The notes under the pieces were generated by a model, which saw only the letters and a program-made list of their open reading frames with translations, was not told the origin of the DNA and did no database searches. From NCBI GenBank assembly GCA_016192135.1, contig JACPUR010000035.1, positions 186,001-250,000 of the forward strand: 64,000 bases of DNA, read 5' to 3'. Origin of the DNA: Candidatus Tectomicrobia bacterium. GTDB lineage: Bacteria; UBA8248. The translations under genes were made by a program, and so were the position numbers. Position 1 is the first letter of the stretch. Each line of letters starts with the position of its first letter. Of the stretch, positions 17,652-27,734 are shown piece after piece.

Positions 17652-18209
17652 ATGGCCTCGCCTTTGGTTCTGGTGGGTTTGGGGAATCCGGGGCCGGAAT
17701 ACGCCCTCACCCGCCACAATGTCGGTTTCTGGGCGCTGGACCGGATCTCCGAGGCGCACCGGATTCCGATCCGCACGCCGCGCCACCACTCGCTCATGGG
17801 CGCCGGCTCGATCGGCGGACAGCGGGTGGTTCTCGCCAAGCCGCAGACATACATGAACCTGAGCGGCAAGGCCGTCCGGGCTCTCCTCCGGGCGGAAGGA
17901 TTGGGGCCCGAGAGCCTCATCGTTCTCCACGATGACATGGACATCTTCCTGGGCCGGGTGAAGTTCAACACGACCGGCGGGGATGGGGGCCATAACGGGA
18001 TTCGGAGCATCATCGAGGCGCTCGGCAGCCGGGAGTTCCGGCGCCTGCGCATCGGCCTCGGGCGCCCGCCGGTGGCCATGGGGGATCGGTCGGACTGGCT
18101 GCTCTCGCCGTTCGGGGCATCCGAGCTCGAGGCAGTCGAGGAATCGGTGACGCTGGCAGCCGAGCGCGCGGTGGCGCTCGTGAGGGAGGAGGCAAGAGGG
18201 GGCGCCTAG
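17652..18209 (+). CDS. pth: Peptidyl-tRNA hydrolase
   Basis: 185 residues, normal length. It releases peptides from prematurely dropped peptidyl-tRNA. Conserved elements are VGLGNPGPEY (8-17), catalytic His22 in TRHNVGF, PQTYMNLSGKAV, and HDDMDIFLGRVKF with the conserved Asp. The distance from a good Shine-Dalgarno sequence is long, but the GNPG position supports this ATG. A GC-rich hairpin overlaps the stop codon. Confidence 0.96.
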   Translation: MASPLVLVGLGNPGPEYALTRHNVGFWALDRISEAHRIPIRTPRHHSLMGAGSIGGQRVVLAKPQTYMNLSGKAVRALLRAEGLGPESLIVLHDDMDIFLGRVKFNTTGGDGGHNGIRSIIEALGSREFRRLRIGLGRPPVAMGDRSDWLLSPFGASELEAVEESVTLAAERAVALVREEARGGA

Positions 18210-18225
18210 GGCTGGCGCCTCCTTT
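18198..18225 (+). terminator. Weak terminator-like hairpin at the pth stop codon
   Basis: A nine-bp stem (GGGGGCGCC / GGCGCCTCC, one G-T pair) with a seven-base loop that includes the TAG stop, followed by only TTT. It may attenuate transcription into the pyrophosphatase gene; the short T run makes this uncertain. Confidence 0.35.
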
Positions 18226-18296
18226 CCTAGGGAGTCTCCGGTTTCTCCGGCGCGCCCGTGCCGCGGGAGCGGGAAAGGGAGGAGGAAAGGAAGCTG

Positions 18297-20294
<1,998 letters not shown>

Positions 20295-20364
20295 GAGAAG
20301 AAAAAACAAGAAGCCTGAATCCATCTCACGCTTCCCCCGGCCCGCAGCGCGCCTCCAGGGGGCG

Positions 20365-20385
20365 CCCGGGCCGGGGTGGCCCGGG
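20365..20385. repeat. Inverted repeat between hppA and rpsF
   Basis: An eight-bp perfect stem CCCGGGCC / GGCCCGGG with a GGGGT loop in the 181-base gap. There is no T run, so it is not a standard intrinsic terminator; its role is unknown. Confidence 0.4.
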
Positions 20386-20429
20386 GGGCCGGATCTGTGC
20401 TAGGCTCCAGCCCTTGATGTTCCTCCTCG

Positions 20430-20450
20430 CTCCGGCCAAAAGGGCCGGGG
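20430..20450 (+). promoter_or_regulatory. Candidate structured leader of the rpsF operon
   Basis: Stem CTCCGGCC / GGCCGGGG (one G-T pair) with an AAAAG loop, ending 25 bases before the rpsF start. rpsF leaders in many bacteria bind the S6:S18 complex for feedback control through a stem containing CCG. This hairpin is in the right place, but I cannot match it to the published consensus with confidence. Confidence 0.3.
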
Positions 20451-20475
20451 CCGCTCAGTCCATGGGGAGATTCGA

Positions 20476-20988
20476 ATGCCTCAATATGAAACGATGGTCC
20501 TGCTGTCCCCGAACCTCACCGATGAAGCGGTCGAGGAAAGCGTCCAGAACTTCAGCAATCAAGTGACGGCGGGGGGCGGGGAAGTCCTCAAGGTGGATCG
20601 GTGGGGCAAGAAGCGCCTCGCCTATCCCGTCCAGCGCCAGCGGCACGGCTTCTACTACATCGTCACCTACAAGTCCGAACCGGCGGTCGTCCAGGAGATT
20701 GAGCGCGGCATGCGACTCAACGAGGACACCTACCGCTACATGACGATCCGCATGGACGCCGCCCTGCTCCGCAAGCTCGAGAGAAACGAGCAGAACGCGA
20801 AGCGGCAGGCCGCCATGGCGCAGGAGGGCCGGCGCGGCGACGACGACCGGGGCGATCGCGACCGGGGCGATCGCGACCGCGGCGATCGCGACCGGGGAGA
20901 ACGGGATCGCGGCGACCGGGGCGACAGGGATCGCGGCGATAGGGATCGGGGAGATCGCGGCGACCGGGGCCGGAGGGATGAGGACTAG
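20476..20988 (+). CDS. rpsF: 30S ribosomal protein S6 with long Arg-Gly-Asp-rich tail
   Basis: 170 residues. Residues 1 to about 100 are the S6 ferredoxin-like fold (YETMVLLSPNLTDEAVEESV, then KLAYPVQRQRHGFYY and TYRYMTIRMD), which binds S18 and 16S rRNA in the small subunit. From about residue 120 to the end is a low-complexity tail made of repeated Asp-Arg-Gly-Asp-Arg units, far longer than the acidic tails of standard S6. It starts a conserved rpsF-ssb-rpsR-rplI cluster. The ATG follows GGGGAGA. Confidence 0.95.
   Translation: MPQYETMVLLSPNLTDEAVEESVQNFSNQVTAGGGEVLKVDRWGKKRLAYPVQRQRHGFYYIVTYKSEPAVVQEIERGMRLNEDTYRYMTIRMDAALLRKLERNEQNAKRQAAMAQEGRRGDDDRGDRDRGDRDRGDRDRGERDRGDRGDRDRGDRDRGDRGDRGRRDED
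20845..20970 (+). repeat. Imperfect 15-base tandem repeat inside rpsF
   Basis: Units close to GACCGGGGCGATCGC, encoding Asp-Arg-Gly-Asp-Arg, repeated about eight times; the first two copies are identical and later ones have drifted (GAACGGGATCGC, GACAGGGATCGC, GATAGGGATCGG). All changes keep the frame and the charged Gly-rich character. Confidence 0.9.
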
Positions 20989-21012
20989 CCCGGTTCCGGG
21001 CGGGAGGCTGCC

Positions 21013-21441
21013 ATGGCCCAGATGAACGCCGTTTTTCTGCGGGGGAACATGACGCGCGATCCCGAGAAGCGCTTCCTCCCCTCCGGGTCGTCGGTCGTGA
21101 ACTTCGGGCTGGCTGTCAACCGCCGCTACCGCAGCGGCGAGGAGTGGAAGGAGGACACCTGCTTCGTCGACATCGTCGTCTACGGGAAGCAGGGGGACTG
21201 GATCATCGAGCAGTGCCGCAAGGGAAGCCCAATCCTCGTGGAGGGCCGCCTCAGCTTCCGGAGCTGGGAGGGCCAGGACGGCCAGAAGCGGAGCAAGCAC
21301 GAGGTGGTGGCCAACACGGTCCACATCCTCGCCCGCCGGGAAGACGGCGGCGAGGGCGGGGGCTCCCGCGCCTACCAGGGCGGCGGGGCCTCCCGGGGAG
21401 GGGACGAGCCTCCCATGACCGACGACGACATTCCATTCTAG
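21013..21441 (+). CDS. ssb: Single-stranded DNA-binding protein
   Basis: 142 residues: an OB-fold domain (1 to about 105; MNAVFLRGNMTRDPEKRFLPSG, then VDIVVYGKQGDWIIEQCRKG), a short Gly/Ser linker, and the acidic tail ending TDDDIPF that recruits replication and repair partners. It sits between rpsF and rpsR, the usual cluster. The ATG follows GGGAGGCTGCC. Confidence 0.95.
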   Translation: MAQMNAVFLRGNMTRDPEKRFLPSGSSVVNFGLAVNRRYRSGEEWKEDTCFVDIVVYGKQGDWIIEQCRKGSPILVEGRLSFRSWEGQDGQKRSKHEVVANTVHILARREDGGEGGGSRAYQGGGASRGGDEPPMTDDDIPF

Positions 21442-21477
21442 CCGCATAGGCTTGAGAGAAGGGCCTGGAGGAAGCAG

Positions 21478-21747
21478 ATGATCATGATGCCTCGCCCGGC
21501 GGGCGACAAGAAGAAGAAAAAGAAGAAGCGGTATGTGCGCAAGAAGATCTGCCGGTTCACGGCGGAGGGGATCGCGTATATCGATTACAAGGACGTGAAG
21601 ACCCTCCGGAACATGGTGAGCGAGCGCGGAAAGATCATTCCCCGCCGCGTCACCGGCACCTCGGCCCGCTTCCAGCGGCAGCTCACCGTCGCCATCAAGC
21701 GGGCCCGCTACATGGCCTTGATGCCCTATACCGTGGATCACGGCTAG
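21478..21747 (+). CDS. rpsR: 30S ribosomal protein S18
   Basis: 89 residues. A Lys-rich N-terminus (a run of seven lysines) precedes the conserved core: [22 protein letters not shown] and [21 protein letters not shown]18 pairs with S6 in the platform of the small subunit. The position after ssb and before rplI is standard. ATGs at 21484 and 21487 are alternative starts within the same N-terminus. Confidence 0.96.
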   Translation: MIMMPRPAGDKKKKKKKRYVRKKICRFTAEGIAYIDYKDVKTLRNMVSERGKIIPRRVTGTSARFQRQLTVAIKRARYMALMPYTVDHG

Positions 21748-21764
21748 GACGAGGAGACGAGAAG

Positions 21765-22295
21765 ATGGCTCGCGTGATCCTGCGGAAGGAAGTCGAGAAC
21801 CTTGGCGAGGTCGGCGACATCGTCGAGGTGAAGGACGGCTACGCCCTGAACTATCTCATCCCCCGCGGGCTGGCTCTCCACGCCACGGCCAGCACCGTCC
21901 GCGCCACCCAGCACGAGCAGCGCGTGCGGGAGGCGCAGATCCAGTCGGCGCGGCGCTCCGCCGAGGACTTCGCCGGCAAGTTCAAGGGCATCGAGGTGGA
22001 GCTTACCATGAAGGCCGGCGAGGACGGCCGCCTCTTCGGCGCGGTCACCAACCGGCAGATCGAGGAGGCCCTGGCGGCCCAGGGGCTCGAGGTGAACCGC
22101 CGCCGCATCCTCCTCGAGGAACCCATCCGCCGGGTGGGGGATCATGATGTCGCCATCCGGCTCCATCCCGAGGTGAAGACGACGGTGCGCGTCCGCGTCG
22201 TCGCCGAGGAGGCTCCCGGTGAGGGGGCGCCCGAGGCGGCGTCCGGAGAAGGCGGGGAAGGCTCTCCCGAGAAGGCGGAGGAGAGCGCCGGGTAG
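21765..22295 (+). CDS. rplI: 50S ribosomal protein L9
   Basis: 176 residues. The N-terminal domain opens MARVILRKEVENLGEVGDIVEVKDGYALNYLIPRG, followed by the long connecting helix and the C-terminal domain (GRLFGAVTNRQIEEAL). It binds 23S rRNA at the base of the L1 stalk. A Glu/Gly/Ala-rich tail of about 30 residues extends past the usual end. A bidirectional hairpin terminator follows. Confidence 0.96.
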   Translation: MARVILRKEVENLGEVGDIVEVKDGYALNYLIPRGLALHATASTVRATQHEQRVREAQIQSARRSAEDFAGKFKGIEVELTMKAGEDGRLFGAVTNRQIEEALAAQGLEVNRRRILLEEPIRRVGDHDVAIRLHPEVKTTVRVRVVAEEAPGEGAPEAASGEGGEGSPEKAEESAG

Positions 22296-22330
22296 GGAGC
22301 TTTTTTCCGCCGCAGTAGAAGCAAGTGCTT

Positions 22331-22360
22331 GAAAAAGGCCGCCCCAAGGCGGCCTTTTTC
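22331..22360. terminator. Hairpin terminator between rplI and dnaB
   Basis: A perfect 13-bp inverted repeat GAAAAAGGCCGCC / GGCGGCCTTTTTC with a CCAA loop; the stem itself ends in T on either strand. It closes the S6-SSB-S18-L9 unit and lies about 100 bases before the dnaB start. Confidence 0.85.
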
Positions 22361-22457
22361 AATGGATTGCCGGGGCTTCCGCTTACGCCTGAACTGCGGT
22401 AGGCTGTCGTCCACGCCCGGTTTCGCTCGTCGCTTCACGTATCCTCGGAGCCGTTCC

Positions 22458-23882
22458 TTGACCCCTCCCGAAGCCCAAAGGTCCGAGGGCAGGGACCGCC
22501 TGCCCCCCCAGAACATCGAGGCCGAGGAGCGCGTCCTGGGCGCCCTTCTTCTCGATCCCGGCATGGTGGCGCCCGTGATGGAGGTGCTGCGCCCCGAGCA
22601 CTTCTACCGGAGGAATCACCGGGTCATCTTCGAGGCGATGGTCCGCCTGTTCGAGCGTTCCGACCCCATCGACATCCTGACCGTCGTGGACGCCCTCAAG
22701 AAGGAAGGCCAGCTCGAGACGGCCGGGGGCTCCGAGAGCGTCGCCCGCCTGGCGGACGACGTCTCGAGCGCCCGCCGGGCGGTGACCCACGCCAAGCTCA
22801 TCCGCAATGCGGCCATCCTCCGCAGCCTGATCCAGGCGTCCAACGCCATCGCCGAGCGCGCCATCACGGCCGAGGAAGAGGTGGACGGAATCGTGGACGA
22901 CGCCGAGCGCGCCATCCTCGAAGTCTCCTCCGACCGCTACCAGCAGAGCATGGGGAGCATGCGGGATGTCATCAAGATCACCTTCCCGCACCTGGAGGAG
23001 CTCTACGACCGCAAGGAGCTCGTGACCGGTGTCCCGACCGGCTACACCGACTTCGACCGCCTCACGGCCGGCCTTCAGCCCGGGGAACTGTGCATCATCG
23101 CCGGGCGGCCCAGCATGGGCAAGAGCGCTTTCGCGCTCTGCGTCGCCGAGTATGCGGCGGTGGCCGCCAAGGTCCCGGCCGCCATCTTCAGCCTCGAGAT
23201 GAGCGCCCGCTCCCTGGCCATCCGCATGATGTGCGGCCGGGCCATGGTGAACGCCCGCCAGCTCCAGAGCGGCTACATGCCCTCCAGCAAGTGGCCGGAC
23301 CTCATCCGCGCGGCGGGGGAGCTTTCCGAGGCGCCGATTTTCATCGACGACGCCACCGACCTCTCTGTCTTCGATATCCGTGCGAAATGCCGCCGCCTCC
23401 AGGCGGACAAGGGATTGGGGCTCGTTGTGGTGGACTACCTCCAGCTCCTCTCCCACCGGGGGCGCTCCAGTGAGAGCCGCCAGGTGGAGATCTCCGAGAT
23501 CTCGCGGGGCCTCAAGGGCCTAGCCAAGGAACTCAACCTCCCGGTGGTCGCGCTGAGCCAGCTCTCGCGCCAGGCCGAGCAGCGCGAGGGCAAGCGCCCC
23601 ACCCTCGCCGACCTCCGCGAGTCGGGGGCCATCGAGCAGGACGCCGATCTCGTGGCTCTTCTCTTCCGCGAGGAGTATTATAGTTCCACCCCCGAGAACA
23701 AGGGCGTGGCCACCATCATCGTCGCCAAGCAGCGCAATGGCCCCATAGGAGACCTGGAGCTCAGGTTCTTCCCCGATTACGCCCGATTCACGAACCTCGA
23801 CACCTTCCATGAAAGCCCCTCTGCGGCGGCCCCCGCGCCGGCCGGGGCCGACGCCTACGGCGAGGAGGAGACGCCGTTTTGA
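22458..23882 (+). CDS. dnaB: Replicative DNA helicase DnaB
   Basis: 474 residues from a TTG at 22458, seven bases after GGAG. The frame is open further upstream through the terminator hairpin, but that part is not conserved. The N-terminal domain begins LPPQNIEAEERVLGALLLDPG. The RecA-like domain has Walker A GRPSMGKSAFAL (near 215-226), Walker B-like LVVVDYLQLL, and LRESGAIEQDADLV. It unwinds DNA at the replication fork as a hexamer. The C-terminus has a short Ala/Pro linker ending EEETPF. The DciA-like protein in this window is the likely loader. Confidence 0.96.
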   Translation: MTPPEAQRSEGRDRLPPQNIEAEERVLGALLLDPGMVAPVMEVLRPEHFYRRNHRVIFEAMVRLFERSDPIDILTVVDALKKEGQLETAGGSESVARLADDVSSARRAVTHAKLIRNAAILRSLIQASNAIAERAITAEEEVDGIVDDAERAILEVSSDRYQQSMGSMRDVIKITFPHLEELYDRKELVTGVPTGYTDFDRLTAGLQPGELCIIAGRPSMGKSAFALCVAEYAAVAAKVPAAIFSLEMSARSLAIRMMCGRAMVNARQLQSGYMPSSKWPDLIRAAGELSEAPIFIDDATDLSVFDIRAKCRRLQADKGLGLVVVDYLQLLSHRGRSSESRQVEISEISRGLKGLAKELNLPVVALSQLSRQAEQREGKRPTLADLRESGAIEQDADLVALLFREEYYSSTPENKGVATIIVAKQRNGPIGDLELRFFPDYARFTNLDTFHESPSAAAPAPAGADAYGEEETPF

Positions 23883-23929
23883 CCCTTCGGCGGTTCGGCA
23901 AGCTCACCGGCCTGAGCCATGCCGAAGGG
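23883..23929. repeat. REP-like palindromic element downstream of dnaB
   Basis: Outer arms CCCTTCGGC and GCCGAAGGG (nine bp, perfect) enclose a second, partly paired core with GCTCA and TGAGC. The layout resembles the dispersed intergenic palindromes of the CCCTTCGACAAGCTCAGGG kind found in many GC-rich genomes. It begins on the base after the dnaB stop. Confidence 0.6.
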
Positions 23930-23985
23930 CGGGCTCGGGATCATGGACGTCGGCGGGCTCAGCGGAGCCGTGAGGCTTTCGAGCC

Positions 23986-25251
23986 ATGAGCGGCGTGGGC
24001 GCGCCCTTCCTCGCCGGGGGTCCGGCGGCGGGCGCCTCTCTGCGGCCGGGAATGCGCACGGCCCTTTTCGTGGACCTCGACGTCCTCTCCCAGAACTACC
24101 GGACAGTGACGGAGGCCGCCGGGCGCGAGGTCATGGCCGTGGTCAAGGCCGAGGCGTATGGGCACGGGAGCGTGGAGGCCGCCCGGGCGTTCCGCCGGGC
24201 GGGGGCGCGCTGGCTGTGCGTGGCGTCGGTGGAGGAGGCGGAGGCGCTCCGCTCTCCCGGGGCGGAGGAGGGGGAGGGGGGCACCCGGGGCGCCCGTATT
24301 CTCCTGATGAGCGGCGTCCTGCCCGGATGTGCCCCCCGCATCGCCGCGCTGGGCCTCGACGCGGCCGTGTGGGACATGGCGCAGGCGGAGGCCCTCTCGG
24401 CGGCCTCCGAGGCCCTGGGGCGGCGGGCGGCGATCCACCTCAAGGTGGATGCGGGGATGGGGAGGCTGGGGATCGCCCCCGGCGAAGCGGCGGATTTCCT
24501 GCGCCGGGTGTCCGCCCTGCGCGGGGTGGAGGCCGCGGGCCTGATGAGCCATCTCTCCCGCGCGGACGAGGAATGGGGGGGGGACGAAACCCGGCGGCAG
24601 TTCGCCGTGGTGCGCTCGGTGGCGGAGGCGCTCCGGGCCGAGAGCCTGCTCCCGCCGATACTTCACTGCGCGAACAGCGCCGGCGGGATTCTCTTTCCCG
24701 AGGCGCCGGGCGGGCTGGTCCGGGCGGGGATCGCGCTTTACGGCTGCCCCCTGGGGCCGGCGCGCAAGGCGCCGGTCCGGCTCGCGGTGACGTGGAAGGC
24801 GGCCATCATTCAGGTCAAGCCCATTGCGGCCGGCGCGCCCGTGGGGTACGGAGGCATCTACCGGAGGAAGGCGGCGGGCGCCATCGCCGTCCTGGCGGCC
24901 GGCTACGCGGACGGCTACCCCCGCCTTCTCTCCAACCGGGGGGAGGCCGTCCTTCGCGGCAAGCGCGTCCCCGTCGCGGGAAGGGTCTCGATGGACATGC
25001 TGACCCTGGACGTCACCGGCCTCGAGGGAGTAAGGATGGGGGACGAGGCGGTCCTCCTCGGTGGCGGGGATGGGGAGGCCGTCTCCATGGATGACTTGGC
25101 CTCCCGGGCCGAAACCATCCCGTACGAGATTTTATGCGGCATCTCCCCCCGCGTCCCCCGCGTCTACATGCGCGAGGGGCGGTGCGTCGGGTTTCGGGTG
25201 CTGGGGGGCCGGATGGCCGGAGGGGCCGCCGGAGAGGAAGGGGAGCGGTGA
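23986..25251 (+). CDS. alr: Alanine racemase
   Basis: 421 residues. It makes D-alanine for peptidoglycan using PLP. The PLP lysine lies in VMAVVKAEAYGHG (Lys54; most family members have Asp where this has Glu), and the catalytic Tyr lies in the C-terminal domain around GYGGIYRRKAAG, followed by VLAAGYADGYPR and VSMDMLTLDVTG. A second ATG at 24052 (MRTALFVDLDVL) would begin closer to the conserved domain and is a possible true start. The stop overlaps the GTG of the ABC ATPase gene. Confidence 0.93.
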   Translation: MSGVGAPFLAGGPAAGASLRPGMRTALFVDLDVLSQNYRTVTEAAGREVMAVVKAEAYGHGSVEAARAFRRAGARWLCVASVEEAEALRSPGAEEGEGGTRGARILLMSGVLPGCAPRIAALGLDAAVWDMAQAEALSAASEALGRRAAIHLKVDAGMGRLGIAPGEAADFLRRVSALRGVEAAGLMSHLSRADEEWGGDETRRQFAVVRSVAEALRAESLLPPILHCANSAGGILFPEAPGGLVRAGIALYGCPLGPARKAPVRLAVTWKAAIIQVKPIAAGAPVGYGGIYRRKAAGAIAVLAAGYADGYPRLLSNRGEAVLRGKRVPVAGRVSMDMLTLDVTGLEGVRMGDEAVLLGGGDGEAVSMDDLASRAETIPYEILCGISPRVPRVYMREGRCVGFRVLGGRMAGGAAGEEGER

Positions 25252-26009
25252 GCGGCGCGACCAAGATCGAGTTGCGCGGTCTCGAGAAATCCTTCGGGGC
25301 GAACCGCGTCCTGCGCGGCCTGAGCTTCCGGATTCCCGCCGGCAAGATCACCGTCATCATCGGGCGGAGCGGGGAGGGGAAGAGCGTCCTCCTGAAGCAC
25401 ATGATCGGGCTGGTCCGGCCCGACAAGGGCCAGGTCCTCGTGGACGGGGAGGACATCACCGGCCTGAGGGACCGGGATCTCAACCGCGTCCGCGGAAAGT
25501 TCGGCATGCTCTTCCAGGGGGCGGCCCTGTTCGACTCGATGAACGTGGCGGAGAACGTGGCGTTTCCCCTGCGGGAGCACTCGCGCCTGTCTCCGGAGGA
25601 GATCATGGCGCGGGTGACGGACAGGCTCCGCCTGGTGGGCCTGGAGGGGGTGGAGGACCGCATGCCCTCCGAGTTGTCGGGCGGGATGAAGAAGCGGGTG
25701 GGCCTCGCCCGGGCGCTCGTGCGGGAGCCGGAGATTATCCTCTACGACGAGCCCACCACCGGCCTCGACCCCATCCTGACCGATTCGATCAACCGCCTGA
25801 TCGTCCACACCCAGAAGACGCTGGGCGTCACCTCCGTCATGATCAGCCACGATGTGGAAAAGGCGCTCGAGTTCGCGGATCGGGTGGCCATGCTCCACCA
25901 AGGATGCATCGCCGCCGAGGGGACGCCGGAGGAGCTCCGGGCGATGGATGACCCCCTGGTGCGGCAGTTCCTCTCCGGAAGCGCCGAGGGGCCGATCAAG
26001 GTCCTGTGA
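25248..26009 (+). CDS. MlaF/Ttg2A-like ABC transporter ATPase
   Basis: 253 residues from a GTG overlapping the alr stop (GTGA). Walker A is GRSGEGKSV (39-47), the signature is LSGGMKKRVGLARAL (from about 142), and Walker B is IILYDEPTTGLDP. The GGMKKR signature, MLFQGAALFDSMNVAENVAF and EPTTGLDPI are features of MlaF, the ATPase of the MCE-type lipid transporter between inner and outer membranes. No MlaE permease or MlaD MCE-domain gene lies beside it, which is unusual. The stop overlaps the tgt GTG. Confidence 0.85.
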   Translation: MSGATKIELRGLEKSFGANRVLRGLSFRIPAGKITVIIGRSGEGKSVLLKHMIGLVRPDKGQVLVDGEDITGLRDRDLNRVRGKFGMLFQGAALFDSMNVAENVAFPLREHSRLSPEEIMARVTDRLRLVGLEGVEDRMPSELSGGMKKRVGLARALVREPEIILYDEPTTGLDPILTDSINRLIVHTQKTLGVTSVMISHDVEKALEFADRVAMLHQGCIAAEGTPEELRAMDDPLVRQFLSGSAEGPIKVL

Positions 26010-27211
26010 GCGCGCCCATCCGTTTTCGAGTCACGGCCGGCGAACCCGGAGAGGCGGCCAGGCGCGGCCTCCTCGAAACTCCCCACGGAGCCTTCGAAAC
26101 CCCCGCCTTCATGGCGGTCGGGACCCAGGCCACCGTTAAGACCCTCGATCCGCGCGACCTGCGCGAGGCCGGGTGCCGGATTCTCCTCGCGAACGCCTAC
26201 CACCTTTCCCTGCGGCCCGGGGCGGACCGCATCGCCCGCCTGGGAGGCCTCCATCGGTTCATGGGCTGGGACGGGCCCATCCTCACCGACAGCGGAGGCT
26301 ACCAGCTCTTCAGCCTGGCCCCCCTGGCCCGGGTGACGGACGAGGGAATCGACTTCCAGAGCCACCTGGACGGCGCCCGGCACATGCTCACCCCCGAGCG
26401 GGCGGTGGAGATCCAGGAGGCGCTGGGGCCGGACATCGCCATGGTGCTGGACGAGCCGCTCGGGTTCCCGCACACGCGGGAGGAGGCCGAGGCGGCGCTC
26501 GTCCGGACGACGGCGTGGGCCCGGCGCGCGCTCGATGCCCACAGGCGGCCGGATCAGGGGTTGTTCGGAATCGTGCAGGGGGGCGCGTTCGAGGACCTGA
26601 GGCGCCGGAGCGCCGAGCAACTCGTGCCGCTCGATTTCCCCGGCTACGCCATCGGCGGGCTCAGCCTGGGCGAGCGGAAGCGCGAGACGGATGCCCTCCT
26701 GGCCGCGGCGGCGGAGGTCCTCCCCCGGGAGAAGCCCCGCTACGTGATGGGGATGGGCACCCCGGGAGATCTCGTGCGGGCGGTCCGGCTGGGGGCGGAT
26801 CTGTTCGACTGCGTCATGCCCACGCGCCACGCCCGGCGGGGCAACCTCTTCACCTGGGAAGGGCGGCTCTCCATCAAGCGGAACGAATTCGCCGAGGACG
26901 CCTCGCCCATCGATCCCGCGTGCGGCTGCCCAGCCTGCCGGGGGGGCTTCAGCCGGGCCTACCTGCGCCATCTCTTTCAGGCCGAGGAGTCGCTCGGCCA
27001 GCGGCTCATGACGCTCCACAACGTGTTCTTTTATCAGGAGTTGGTCGGGAGGATGCAGGAGGAGATCCGCTCCGGCCGTTTCTCCGCCTGGGCGGAGAAG
27101 GTGTTGGGCGGCCCCCTCGGCCAGGACCCCGAGGGCCCGTCGAGGGGCCGGGGCCTTCGCCGGAGCCCGGCCGGGAAGCCCCTCGGCCCGGTTTCTCCTG
27201 ACGAAGAATAA
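26006..27211 (+). CDS. tgt: Queuine tRNA-ribosyltransferase
   Basis: 401 residues from a GTG start. It exchanges guanine-34 of tRNAs with GUN anticodons for preQ1. The first catalytic Asp95 lies in TDSGGYQLFSL (usually GGFQVFSL), and the nucleophile Asp268 lies in LFDCVMPTR. Zinc ligands are Cys306, Cys308 and Cys311 (CGCPAC) and His338. The last about 30 residues are an unconserved Pro/Gly/Arg-rich tail. The tgt-yajC-secD-secF order is widespread in bacteria. Confidence 0.96.
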   Translation: MSAPIRFRVTAGEPGEAARRGLLETPHGAFETPAFMAVGTQATVKTLDPRDLREAGCRILLANAYHLSLRPGADRIARLGGLHRFMGWDGPILTDSGGYQLFSLAPLARVTDEGIDFQSHLDGARHMLTPERAVEIQEALGPDIAMVLDEPLGFPHTREEAEAALVRTTAWARRALDAHRRPDQGLFGIVQGGAFEDLRRRSAEQLVPLDFPGYAIGGLSLGERKRETDALLAAAAEVLPREKPRYVMGMGTPGDLVRAVRLGADLFDCVMPTRHARRGNLFTWEGRLSIKRNEFAEDASPIDPACGCPACRGGFSRAYLRHLFQAEESLGQRLMTLHNVFFYQELVGRMQEEIRSGRFSAWAEKVLGGPLGQDPEGPSRGRGLRRSPAGKPLGPVSPDEE

Positions 27212-27295
27212 AGGTCTGATTCTCAAAGCCTTCGATTGACAAGGCGGCAGGCCTTTGCTACCAAGAACGGGTTTTGCCAATTCACGGGAGGGGAC

Positions 27296-27664
27296 ATGCA
27301 CGCGGGTCTGTGGCAGCGGCTCATAGATGGGCTGGTTCCCGAAGCGGCGGCCGCTGCGACGGGCGGGGGCGGGGGAGAGCCGAGCTTCCTGATCCAGTTG
27401 GCGCCGTTTTTCCTGGTCTTCGTCATCATCTACTTCCTGATGATCCGGCCCCAGCAGAAGAAGTCGCAGGAGCACCGGGCGATGCTTGAAGCCCTCAAGC
27501 CGGGCGACAATGTGATCGCCGGCGGCATCTTCGGCGAGATCGCGAAAATCAAGGACGACGTGGTCACCCTGAAGATCGCCGAGAACGTGCGCATCCGCGT
27601 CCATCGTTCGGCCATCTCCTCCAAGACGGCGGCGGAAGCCGATAAGCCGCAAGGCGCTTCCTGA
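27296..27664 (+). CDS. yajC: Preprotein translocase accessory subunit YajC
   Basis: 122 residues: a short N-terminal segment with a Gly-rich stretch, one membrane helix (LAPFFLVFVIIYFLMIRPQQKK), then the cytoplasmic YajC domain (LKPGDNVIAGGIFGEIAKIKDDVVTLKIAENVRIRV). It joins SecD and SecF. The ATG at 27296 follows GGGAGGGGAC; an in-frame start at 27236 would add 20 unconserved residues. Confidence 0.95.
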   Translation: MHAGLWQRLIDGLVPEAAAAATGGGGGEPSFLIQLAPFFLVFVIIYFLMIRPQQKKSQEHRAMLEALKPGDNVIAGGIFGEIAKIKDDVVTLKIAENVRIRVHRSAISSKTAAEADKPQGAS

Positions 27665-27734
27665 GACTTCCGGCATCCGACGGAGGGAAGCCCGCCCGAG
27701 CGGTCCCCCTTCGGCCGGAGTGTGAGAGGAAAAC

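Noticed and set aside
20836-20985. CRISPR-like array.
   Set aside because: The short repeats are contiguous, in frame within rpsF and have no unique spacers.
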